The notes under the pieces were generated by a model. That model was not told where the DNA came from, ran no database searches, and saw nothing but the letters and a program-made list of their open reading frames with translations. From Saprospiraceae bacterium (GTDB lineage: Bacteria; Bacteroidota; Bacteroidia; Chitinophagales; Saprospiraceae), in the NCBI GenBank assembly GCA_028282725.1, contig JANQHF010000036.1, positions 57,143-121,142 on the forward strand: DNA of 64,000 nucleotides, written 5' to 3'. This document shows, in pieces, positions 1-6,961 of the stretch (its first letter is position 1; every line of letters starts with the position of its first letter). The position numbers and the translations under genes are program-made.

Positions 1-1
1 T

Positions 2-337
2 CACTTCAAAGGCACACTGGCTGCCGCCAGGACAGGAGGCTCCTCGAATCCGGAGAAAAGATCGAGTGGATCTCAATTCTACGTCGTTCAAGGGACACGC
101 CAAAGCAGGAATGCTCTTCAGTCAATTGCAAGCCAGAAAGGAATCACCTATAATGAAGAACAAATCGCAAAGTATGAACAACTAGGAGGCACTCCTATGC
201 TCGATATGGATTATACGGTATTTGGTGAAGTGGTGGAAGGGTTAGATGTCGTGGACAAGATTGCATCGGTTCAAACGGACAATGCCGATCGACCACTTCA
301 GGACGTGAAAATGAAAATAAGAATAACTACAAGGTAA
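2..337 (+). CDS. Cyclophilin-type peptidyl-prolyl isomerase, C-terminal part (5' end outside window)
   Basis: The reading frame is open from the left edge and encodes the last 111 residues of a cyclophilin. Visible core motifs are GTLAAART, the NPEKRSSGSQFYVVQG stretch (the Q-F of the active site) and the closing YTVFGEVVEGLDVVDKIA. It has the same insert between the QFYVVQG strand and YTVFG that its downstream neighbour has, so the two are tandem paralogues. The stop codon lies one base before the next start codon, which implies co-transcription. Such proteins catalyse cis-trans isomerisation of prolyl bonds, here probably in the periplasm, but the N-terminus with any export signal is not in view. 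Confidence 0.85.
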   Translation, partial: HFKGTLAAARTGGSSNPEKRSSGSQFYVVQGTRQSRNALQSIASQKGITYNEEQIAKYEQLGGTPMLDMDYTVFGEVVEGLDVVDKIASVQTDNADRPLQDVKMKIRITTR

Positions 338-338
338 T

Positions 339-1235
339 ATGGCTACAAATGTTGGATGGATCATATTGCTGATTTTGGTTCTTGTGCTCAGTAGTTGTTC
401 GAGATCTACACTAAATTTTGTTTATACCCCGGACTCAGGGCAGAATGCACCAGCTGATTATTCATTCAATGTAGTCGGTGAAGGTTACGATTCATATCAT
501 TGGAATTTTGGAGATGGAGCTGAATCCCGTGATAGTTCGACAGAATTCAGGTTTTATTTGTCCGGCGTTTATGAAATTACTCTTACAGGGAACAGAGGTA
601 AAAAGAAGGATGTAATTAAAAAGGAAATAATTGTGAAAGCACCAGAAAAGTGTATCGTAAAAATTGAAACATCCCAGGGGGAGATGATCGTTGAGTTATT
701 TGACGACACGCCCAAGCATCGGGATAATTTTATAAAACTCGTTGAAGAGGGTTACTACGAGGGTCTTCTCTTTCACAGGGTGATTCAGGGATTTATGGTC
801 CAGGGCGGTGATCCCAATTCTCGCAATGCGCCAGGTAATCAGCCTTTGGGCACCGGCGGGCCCGGATATCAAATTGATGCGGAGTTTATGCAAAACCGGG
901 CACATGTGAAAGGAGCCCTGGCTGCTGCCCGGATGGGCGATCCGGTCAATCCTGAACGAAAGTCGTCAGGATCGCAATTTTACATTGTGCAGGGTAGGAG
1001 TGTGGATGAGAATTCGATCAATCAATTCGAACAACGCTTAAATATTCAATACCCGGACGAGGTACGATCTATGTACCTGGAGAATGGAGGCGTGCCTTTT
1101 CTTGATCAGCAGTACACTGTCTTTGGTCAGGTCATCGAAGGTCTGGGTGTCATTGACAGGATTGCGCAGGCCAATACCAATGCTCAGGACAGACCCCTGG
1201 AGGATATTAAAATGTCAATCAGCTTAATCAAGTAA
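339..1235 (+). CDS. Lipoprotein cyclophilin-type peptidyl-prolyl isomerase with N-terminal PKD-like domain
   Basis: 298 residues. A hydrophobic segment ends in a lipobox (LVLSSC, Cys20), so the protein should be a lipoprotein. Residues about 28-97 form a PKD-like Ig fold (YHWNFGDG and a later GVYEITLT strand). Residues about 103-298 are a cyclophilin domain with FHRVIQGFMVQGGDP, GSQFYIVQG and YTVFGQVIEGLGVID. Known cyclophilins isomerise prolyl bonds and assist folding; anchoring suggests a chaperone role for exported proteins (inference). It follows the truncated paralogue by one base and precedes the glucokinase by two bases, so the three probably form one transcript. The domain call is confident; the PKD assignment is from the WNFGDG motif. 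Confidence 0.9.
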   Translation: MATNVGWIILLILVLVLSSCSRSTLNFVYTPDSGQNAPADYSFNVVGEGYDSYHWNFGDGAESRDSSTEFRFYLSGVYEITLTGNRGKKKDVIKKEIIVKAPEKCIVKIETSQGEMIVELFDDTPKHRDNFIKLVEEGYYEGLLFHRVIQGFMVQGGDPNSRNAPGNQPLGTGGPGYQIDAEFMQNRAHVKGALAAARMGDPVNPERKSSGSQFYIVQGRSVDENSINQFEQRLNIQYPDEVRSMYLENGGVPFLDQQYTVFGQVIEGLGVIDRIAQANTNAQDRPLEDIKMSISLIK

Positions 1236-1237
1236 AT

Positions 1238-1996
1238 ATGGGAGAGATTCTCGGCATAGATATAGGCGGGACCGGTATGAAAGCCGCACTTGTGGATACA
1301 GATCGGGGCGTATTTCTCAAGGAGAAAATTAAATATGCCACACCTCGCCCCAGTACACCGGAAAATGTTTCCAGGGTAATGCGTCAACTGATTAAGGATT
1401 TTGATTTTGAAGGAAAAAGATTTGGTTGTGGCTTCCCTTCTATCATCAAAAATAATATTTGCTATTCTGCAGCGAATATTGACAAGTCCTGGCTGAAGAT
1501 CAATTTGTACGAGTACTTTTTGGAAAGGACGGGAAGTCAAATCGTATTTACAAACGATGCGGATGCCGCAGCAATAGCCGAAATGAGGTTTGGGAGAGGA
1601 AAAGATCGAAAGGGCACAGTGATTTTGTTAACTCTTGGTACAGGGATCGGATCTGGCATTTTCCTGGATGGAAAGCTGCTGCCAAATTCGGAATTTGGTC
1701 ACCTTCTGTATAAAAAAAGCATCTTTGAGCATTATGCATCCAATGGTGCCAGGAAAAAAAAGGACTTGTCGTGGTCAGAGTGGGGGAAGGAGCTCAATGT
1801 TTATTTGAATCATATCGATCATATCATTAGCCCTGATTTGATTATCCTGGGGGGTGGCGTCAGTAAACACTTCGCCAAGTATGAAGACTATATAGATCTC
1901 AATACCGAATTAGTGTCTGCAGCAATGGGTAACGATGCGGGCATTATCGGGGCAGCAATACTTGCTGAAGAAAAATTTAGTTCTTCAAATCAATAA
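1238..1996 (+). CDS. ppgK: Polyphosphate glucokinase (polyphosphate-glucose phosphotransferase)
   Basis: 252 residues, the usual length for the PPGK branch of the ROK/hexokinase superfamily. Motifs in order: phosphate-binding GIDIGGTGMKAA at 5-16, AANIDKSW, NDADAAAIAE, the second phosphate loop TLGTGIGSGIF, LPNSEFGHL, DLSWSEWG and the adenosine-like motif ILGGGVS. These match PPGK proteins, which phosphorylate glucose with inorganic polyphosphate (often ATP too) in the cytosol. The start follows the isomerase gene by two bases. Its last seven bases overlap the end of the convergent response-regulator gene. An ATP-only ROK kinase is the alternative, but the PNSEFGHL and LSWSEWG signatures favour PPGK. 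Confidence 0.85.
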   Translation: MGEILGIDIGGTGMKAALVDTDRGVFLKEKIKYATPRPSTPENVSRVMRQLIKDFDFEGKRFGCGFPSIIKNNICYSAANIDKSWLKINLYEYFLERTGSQIVFTNDADAAAIAEMRFGRGKDRKGTVILLTLGTGIGSGIFLDGKLLPNSEFGHLLYKKSIFEHYASNGARKKKDLSWSEWGKELNVYLNHIDHIISPDLIILGGGVSKHFAKYEDYIDLNTELVSAAMGNDAGIIGAAILAEEKFSSSNQ

Positions 1997-2712
1997 TCAT
2001 CCACCTCAGTCTTGTCTATTAATCTGAATCCATTACCGTGGATATTGACAATCTCGAGGTTTTCATCCTTCTTTAGGTACTTTCTCAACTTTGTTACAAA
2101 GACGTCCATGCTGCGAGCTGTGAAGTAATTGTCTTCTTCCCAAATTTCAACCAATGCCTGTGATCTGGGCAATACATCGTTTTTATGAAGACAAAATAAT
2201 CGCAGGAGATGGGCTTCCTTGGGAGAAAGTTTGTCTTTCTCCTTGACTCCTTCCGGATCAAATGTCAGAATTCTCAAGGGATAGTTGAAGACATAATTTC
2301 CGATAATAAATTCTTTTTGCGTGCTCTCAGGTTGTGGCACGGATGTGCTTCTCTTCAAAACGGCCTGGACGCGATAAAGAAGCTCTTCACTATTGAATGG
2401 CTTAGTAATGTAGTCGTCTGCTCCTATCTTAAACCCATCGATAACATCTTCTTTCAAGGATTTGGCGGTTAAAAATATAATAGGAACGTCAGAATTATCT
2501 TCTTTGATTTCTCGTGCAAGTGTAAAGCCGTCTTTTTTAGGCATCATTACATCGAGAATACAAAGGTCAAAATTTCCATTCTTGTACGTATCAAGACCAG
2601 CTTCACCATCAGTTGCCAGAGTGACATCATATTGATGCATTTCCAAGTATGATCTTAAGACATCACCAAAATTTCTGTCGTCTTCTACTAATAAAATCTT
2701 CTGTTGAGGCAT
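1990..2712 (-). CDS. OmpR/PhoB-family response regulator (RprY-like)
   Basis: 240 residues. Receiver domain at 1-120 with the acidic pair Asp11/Asp12, phosphoacceptor Asp54 (CILDVMMP), Thr82 and Lys104 (ITKPF). A winged-helix DNA-binding domain follows at about 135-235 (LSPKEAHLLRLFCLHKNDVLPR, ending in TKLRKYL and IHGNGFRL). The kinase gene lies 80 bp upstream on the same strand, so this is a kinase-first pair. Order and sequence character resemble the RprX/RprY system of Bacteroides, whose signal is not well defined. It should be phosphorylated by the adjacent kinase and act as a cytosolic transcription factor. Confidence 0.9.
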   Translation of the reverse strand: MPQQKILLVEDDRNFGDVLRSYLEMHQYDVTLATDGEAGLDTYKNGNFDLCILDVMMPKKDGFTLAREIKEDNSDVPIIFLTAKSLKEDVIDGFKIGADDYITKPFNSEELLYRVQAVLKRSTSVPQPESTQKEFIIGNYVFNYPLRILTFDPEGVKEKDKLSPKEAHLLRLFCLHKNDVLPRSQALVEIWEEDNYFTARSMDVFVTKLRKYLKKDENLEIVNIHGNGFRLIDKTEVDDY

Positions 2713-2792
2713 CGAAGTACATTTAAGTATTTATATTAAGATGTGAAAAATGATAATTGGTCACCTGGTTTTTTAACATTTTTCTCAAGTAT

Positions 2793-4229
2793 TTATTTCG
2801 AAGGAGTTATACCATTCGGAAAAAACAGCCTAAAGGTACTTCCTTTCCCCTGTTCACTCTCTACTGATATCTTGCCTTTATGAGCATCAACAATTGCTTT
2901 CACATAGCTCAATCCCAGTCCAAACCCCTTTACATCATGCAGGTTTCCAGTACTAACACGATAAAACTTCTCAAAAATTTTCTTTAAGTCATCCTTGCTC
3001 ATTCCAATTCCACGATCAGAAATGGCCACCTCCACACCATTTTTTGCATCTGAAGTTTCAATTTCGATTTCAGGAGCCCTTTCCGAATACTTAATAGCAT
3101 TGTCGATCAAGTTATGCAATACATTGCTGATATGATTTTCATCGCCATAAATATTCGCCCGATTTGATTTCAGATAGGCATTGATATGACCTCCTCTTTT
3201 GTTGATTCTGAGTCTTGAATTCTCCATGGCAGTATTCACCAGGTCATTTAGATTCAGCGAAACAATTTTTAATTGAAAGTCCTTTTTATCCAATCTTGCT
3301 ATTTGAAGGACCTTCTCGACCTGGTTCAGCATGCGCCGGTTCTCCTGCTTGATAATATCTGCATATCGTTCGATCATATCCGGCTTCGACTTCACCATTG
3401 GATTGTTGATAGAGTCGGCAGCCAGTGAAATGGTCGCTATTGGTGTCTTGAATTCATGAGTCATATTATTGATGAAATCCGTTTTCATCAAAGAAACCTT
3501 TTTCTGAGTTAATATTACATTAATCGTATATACGAAGCAGAATAAGATCAACCCTGTCAATAAAATCGAACTGATCAATGCAGGTAATATGGATTTGATG
3601 AGAAATGAGGTCTTCTTCGGGAAAAATACACGTAGGGATCCGGCTGGTTCAGATCCTTCGCTATCAAATAGGTTGACCTGGTGCATTGATTTTACCAAGT
3701 TCTTCGCCATACCCATATCACTCATTTGTGTCTCGCCGATATTGACATTATAGTTTCCATTGGTCAGTATGAAATCATTAATTTCATTGGAAAAGACACC
3801 AAAATCATAATCGAGCTTGATTCCTTGGTTTTCCAATTCTATCCGCAGATCACGCTTCAAGTCCGAACCAGATATGGATTGCAGTGCCACTTCGGGTTTG
3901 ATCAACCAGGCCGTATTTGCAATTTGTGCCTGTAATTGTTCACGCATGTATTCGCTGAGTGATGGAGTCAATATTTTTTCAAGAGGATCCTTATCTACCT
4001 TGAAGAATGAATTATCATTGGTATTCAGTGTTTTGTTGAAATTTTCCCACTGGCTTGCCTTATCCTCTATGTTTTGCTTGACCCGGTTAAGTGCCAGGAT
4101 GACGCGATCATTAAAATTGAGCGCATTCAGATCAATTCCTTTCTTCAACCAATAAAATTGGATCATACTGATGCCCATGAGTGCTACACTCATCAGGATC
4201 ATAATGATTTGAATCGTTCGCTTATTCAT
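2793..4229 (-). CDS. Membrane sensor histidine kinase (RprX-like)
   Basis: 478 residues. Transmembrane segments at about 6-28 and 210-238 enclose a periplasmic sensing region of about 180 residues with no recognised domain. The HisKA box has phosphoacceptor His258 (NNMTHEFKTPIATI), followed by an HATPase domain with N-box HNLIDNAIKYS, DRGIGMSKDD and GFGLGLSYVK. It autophosphorylates and passes phosphate to the downstream OmpR-type regulator. It is transcribed divergently from the double-PDZ protein gene across a 132-bp AT-rich gap that probably holds both promoters; no clear TAnnTTTG element was found there. Confidence 0.9.
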   Translation of the reverse strand: MNKRTIQIIMILMSVALMGISMIQFYWLKKGIDLNALNFNDRVILALNRVKQNIEDKASQWENFNKTLNTNDNSFFKVDKDPLEKILTPSLSEYMREQLQAQIANTAWLIKPEVALQSISGSDLKRDLRIELENQGIKLDYDFGVFSNEINDFILTNGNYNVNIGETQMSDMGMAKNLVKSMHQVNLFDSEGSEPAGSLRVFFPKKTSFLIKSILPALISSILLTGLILFCFVYTINVILTQKKVSLMKTDFINNMTHEFKTPIATISLAADSINNPMVKSKPDMIERYADIIKQENRRMLNQVEKVLQIARLDKKDFQLKIVSLNLNDLVNTAMENSRLRINKRGGHINAYLKSNRANIYGDENHISNVLHNLIDNAIKYSERAPEIEIETSDAKNGVEVAISDRGIGMSKDDLKKIFEKFYRVSTGNLHDVKGFGLGLSYVKAIVDAHKGKISVESEQGKGSTFRLFFPNGITPSK

Positions 4230-4361
4230 TGATGATTTAAAGTACTAAATAAGGCTAGTGGAGAGGTAAATAAAAGTCGTTTAACTAGGTTTTAACTGAT
4301 AATTAGTAAAATCATAATTGCTGTTGAATTAATTTTACCCTCCCGAAAAATAAGCGTAAAA

Positions 4362-5342
4362 ATGAAAAAAATGTCATCTCAATTTATTCTTTCCTTCTTA
4401 ATCCTCAGTTTCGCCTGCCTCTCGTTGAGCGCTCAAAAAGGAGAAGATGAAAAGGAAATCATCATTATCGAGAAGGTTCAGGATGAACAAGGAAATATAA
4501 TTTCCAAACAGACCAAAAGATTTTCAGGGAAATATACTGAAGAGGAAATACAGGAAATAATTGGTGAAAATGACTATCCCATGGAAAGGTCATATGACCT
4601 CGAGGGCTTGGGTTTTGGCGATAATCTAAGGGACTTGTTTGGCCCTGCTCAAAGTGGTCGACCCACGATTGGCGTCAACTTGAATTTTGACGACGGTATG
4701 GCTACTGTAGATAAGGTTTTCAGGGGTTCAGGTGCTGAAAAAGCTGATATAAGAAAAGGAGATGAAATACTTTCCCTGAATGGTGTGGCTATTTCTTCCA
4801 TTGATGATATTTACGAAATCCTGGATCAAAAAGAAAAAGGAGATGTGGTCAAGATTGTAATTTTCAGGGATGGGGATGAAATGGGAAAAGAGGTAGTATT
4901 AGGTACAGGTGGCGCGAATAATTTTTTCTTTGAGTTTCCTGAAGAAGGAGGATATCGTCTCTTTGGTGATCGATTTGAATTGGATTCTTTATTCCGCGAT
5001 TTAAGAGGAAGAGACGATTTATGGCCGAGATTAGATGATAATCTTTACAGGGGTCAACGGTTTGACTTTGGTGAATTAAAAAGAAAAGAAGCCCCTCCTT
5101 CTTTGGGCATTTTCCTGGAAGAAGGACAACCTAAGGTCATCATTGCGGAAGTCATTGAAGACAGTCCTGCGGATAAGGCCGGGTTGCGGACAGGAGACTT
5201 CATCCTGCGGATGGATGATAATGTGGTCACTTCATTTTATGAAGTAAAGGCATACATGAACACAAAATATCGGGGAGAAGAAATTTCCCTTGAAATCGAA
5301 CGTCGCGGTCGCCCTATGACAATAGTGGTGCTGCTGGACTAA
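4362..5342 (+). CDS. Secreted protein with two PDZ domains
   Basis: 326 residues starting with a signal peptide (cleavage likely near LSAQ, residue 25). PDZ 1 spans about 100-180 (IGVNLNF, ADIRKGDEILSLNGVAI) and PDZ 2 about 245-325 (LGIFLEEG, DKAGLRTGDFILRMDD). No protease or other catalytic domain is present, unlike HtrA or Ctp proteins that carry PDZ domains. It is probably a periplasmic or outer-membrane-associated scaffold binding C-terminal or exposed peptides (inference). It is divergent from the RprX-like kinase, so a regulatory link is possible but unproven. Confidence 0.8.
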   Translation: MKKMSSQFILSFLILSFACLSLSAQKGEDEKEIIIIEKVQDEQGNIISKQTKRFSGKYTEEEIQEIIGENDYPMERSYDLEGLGFGDNLRDLFGPAQSGRPTIGVNLNFDDGMATVDKVFRGSGAEKADIRKGDEILSLNGVAISSIDDIYEILDQKEKGDVVKIVIFRDGDEMGKEVVLGTGGANNFFFEFPEEGGYRLFGDRFELDSLFRDLRGRDDLWPRLDDNLYRGQRFDFGELKRKEAPPSLGIFLEEGQPKVIIAEVIEDSPADKAGLRTGDFILRMDDNVVTSFYEVKAYMNTKYRGEEISLEIERRGRPMTIVVLLD

Positions 5343-5363
5343 TACTCTGCCTTTTAGCGAGCC

Positions 5364-5516
5364 TCAATGCTTAGTTGACCTGCCGCTTTTTCTCAGTGCC
5401 TCTGTTAGAATATATTCTATTTGACCATTGATGCTGCGAAACTCATCTGCCGCCCATTTCTCTAAGGCTTTCATGGTATCTTCATTCACACGAAGGACAA
5501 ACTTCTTCTTGCTCAT
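5364..5516 (-). CDS. Small Arc-type ribbon-helix-helix DNA-binding protein
   Basis: 50 residues from the ATG at 5516, beginning MSKKKFVLRVNEDTMKALEKW. A basic N-terminal beta strand followed by two helices (EDTMKALEKWAADE and SINGQIEYILTEALRK) is the Arc/MetJ pattern, and residues FVLRV match the strand that contacts DNA. A longer in-frame start exists but would overlap the SPFH gene and add residues without family character. It lies 20 bp downstream of the SPFH gene and is likely co-transcribed. It is probably a dimeric repressor; the inverted repeat at 6414-6434 before the SPFH gene is a candidate site for autoregulation. Confidence 0.8.
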   Translation of the reverse strand: MSKKKFVLRVNEDTMKALEKWAADEFRSINGQIEYILTEALRKSGRSTKH

Positions 5517-5536
5517 TTCATTCGAAATTGTAGGCT

Positions 5537-6397
5537 TTAAGTGTGCAAGGTGCCTGTATTCAATACAGGAGTAGCTTCCTTGTCCGAGCACAGGATGACC
5601 ATTAGATTAGAAACCATGGCTGCCTTCTTTTCTTCATCGAGATGGATGATTTCTTTGGCAGAAAGTTCTTCCAAAGCATTTTCCACCATGCTGACGGCTC
5701 CTTCGACTATTTTCAATCTTGCTGCAACAATAGCCTCGGCTTGCTGTCTTTTTAACATTGCATTGGCAATTTCAGGAGCATAGGCCAGGTATCCGATTCG
5801 CGCTTCGATCACTTCAATTCCGGCAATGGTCAGTCGGTCGTCCAATTCTTTTTCCAGGGCATCGTTTACCTCTCCTACGTTGGACCTCAGTGTGGTTTCT
5901 TTCTGGGAATCATCAAAATTGTCATATGAATAAAGCCCGGCCAATTTTCGTACCGCCGCATCTGTCTGAACCTTTACGAAGCTTTCATAATTGTCTACTT
6001 CAAATGCGGCACGGTAGGTTTCGTCCACACGCCATACCAGAATAACCGAGATCAATATTGGGTTGCCCCTTTTATCATTTACCTTGACGCGTTCGCTGTC
6101 AAAATTCCTGGCTCTCAGTGAAATTTTCTTTTTGCGAAAAAATGGATTTACCCATAAAAATCCGTTGTCCTTGATTGTACCGACATATTTGCCAAAAAAT
6201 GTAAGTACACGGGATTGATTGGGGTAGATAATCATTAATCCGCTCCCTATAAACAGGGCAAGTGCAATCGCAAGGAAAAAGACAAGTGGATAGGCAAAGT
6301 CATTACCAAAATTAAAGTAAATACCACCGACAATAATGATGATTATCAGTGTCAGGTAGAGGAATCCCGGTTGCGCTTTTCTTAGTGTTTCTTTCAT
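5537..6397 (-). CDS. SPFH/band 7 domain membrane protein
   Basis: 286 residues. Two adjacent hydrophobic segments at about 12-30 and 35-56 precede an SPFH/band 7 core (NQSRVLTFFGKYVGTI, RNFDSERVKVNDKRGNPI, VRKLAGLYSYD). The distal helix-rich part has IEARIGYLAYAPEIANAMLKRQQA, the coiled-coil stretch typical of stomatin/prohibitin relatives. SPFH proteins oligomerise on membranes and organise lipid domains or proteases. It is paired with the small Arc-type regulator, an arrangement I recall from other Bacteroidota. The start is the first ATG after the hydrophobic-protein reading frame opens; nested inverted repeats lie just upstream. Confidence 0.88.
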   Translation of the reverse strand: MKETLRKAQPGFLYLTLIIIIIVGGIYFNFGNDFAYPLVFFLAIALALFIGSGLMIIYPNQSRVLTFFGKYVGTIKDNGFLWVNPFFRKKKISLRARNFDSERVKVNDKRGNPILISVILVWRVDETYRAAFEVDNYESFVKVQTDAAVRKLAGLYSYDNFDDSQKETTLRSNVGEVNDALEKELDDRLTIAGIEVIEARIGYLAYAPEIANAMLKRQQAEAIVAARLKIVEGAVSMVENALEELSAKEIIHLDEEKKAAMVSNLMVILCSDKEATPVLNTGTLHT

Positions 6398-6413
6398 GAT
6401 TCATAGTATAAAT

Positions 6414-6434
6414 ATGATATCAATATAATATCAT
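6414..6434. promoter_or_regulatory. Candidate operator upstream of the SPFH/RHH operon
   Basis: ATGATAT and ATATCAT form a perfect 7-bp inverted repeat with a 7-bp spacer, 17 bp before the SPFH start codon. An outer pair GATTCA (6398-6403) and TGAATC (6437-6442) is also inverted. A ribbon-helix-helix protein encoded in the same operon is the obvious candidate binder, which would mean autoregulation. This is inference from symmetry and position. Confidence 0.4.
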
Positions 6435-6523
6435 TTTGAATCATCTATTCATCTTTTCGACCAAGTGGTAAAAACACTTGACGAAAGACTCAATTGGCAG
6501 GAATGTGTATGAGAAGTTGCTTT

Positions 6524-6607
6524 TGTCATGCTGAGTGAAGTAAGAAAGTTCATTCGATTTGTGGAGTTATTCTTGTCATTTCGAGTGAAACGAGAAAGTC
6601 TTTTCGA
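6524..6607. repeat. Two diverged copies of a REP-like interspersed repeat
   Basis: 6524-6557 and 6573-6607 share the pattern TGTCATnnnGAGTGAA followed by AGAAAGT and ending TTCGA, about 49 bp apart. Sequences of the form GTCATTTCGAGTGAAACGAGAAA recall the interspersed non-coding repeats found in many Bacteroidota intergenic regions. A short inverted repeat follows directly. No further copy was noticed in this window. Confidence 0.5.
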
Positions 6608-6652
6608 CCCATGTCCTGACATGGAATCGTCAGGAGACCGAAGGGAGTGGAG

Positions 6653-6687
6653 AAAAAAAAGAGCGGCATACCCCCCAGTAGCCGCTC
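6653..6687 (-). terminator. Rho-independent terminator reading leftward, with no obvious gene upstream
   Basis: On the minus strand GAGCGGC pairs with GCCGCTC around a 13-nt loop and is followed at once by eight T (the A run 6653-6660). This is a textbook intrinsic terminator. A second perfect hairpin (6698-6719) lies 10 bp upstream of it on the same strand. The only gene further upstream on this strand is kilobases away, so the terminator probably closes a short non-coding transcript or is a relic. Confidence 0.7.
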
Positions 6688-6730
6688 CGTAATCTCCAAT
6701 ACTTAATCCCTTAAGTATTTTCAAAAGTTA
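6653..6730 (-). ncRNA. Candidate small RNA made of two hairpins and a terminator
   Basis: Read leftward, AATACTTAA-GGGA-TTAAGTATT (9-bp stem, 4-nt loop, 6698-6719) is followed by the terminator hairpin and T-tract at 6653-6687. Just upstream on the same strand is AACTTTTG, one base off the Bacteroidota -7 element TAnnTTTG, placed so that transcription would begin near the first stem. The result would be an RNA of roughly 60-70 nt. There is no family match that I know; the call rests on structure only. Confidence 0.35.
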
Positions 6731-6961
6731 AAGAACTAACCACTCTATTCCACATATCTTGCCAAGTCAGATGTTCGATTGTGGTATTATTTACATTAGA
6801 AAAAATGATAATGTATAATGGTCTATAAATGGGCTGATAAGACGGAAACGGACTATATATATGTTAAAGTCAGTTATCTAAAGTAGCATGAGCCAGGAGT
6901 ATAGCAGAGTTATTTTGCCGGAAGGCTAGCATTGATTGAGCGATTCTTTCTATTTTTAAAT

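Larger units (their letters stand above)
6398..6961. other. 564-bp intergenic region with operator-like repeat, REP-like repeats and an orphan terminator
   Basis: No convincing gene lies here. Next to the SPFH start are nested inverted repeats (6398-6442). Two diverged direct copies of a REP-like sequence follow at 6524-6557 and 6573-6607, then a 7-bp inverted repeat (6614-6620 with 6629-6635). Two strong hairpins with a T-tract, as read on the minus strand, lie at 6653-6719. The remaining 6720-6961 is AT-rich and should hold the promoter of the GCS2-CBS gene. A 91-codon frame at 6449-6724 on the minus strand runs through all of these structures and is judged spurious. Confidence 0.6.

Noticed and set aside
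6449..6724. 91-codon frame on the minus strand
   Set aside because: It runs through two hairpins, a terminator T-tract and REP-like repeats; the translation has no protein character.
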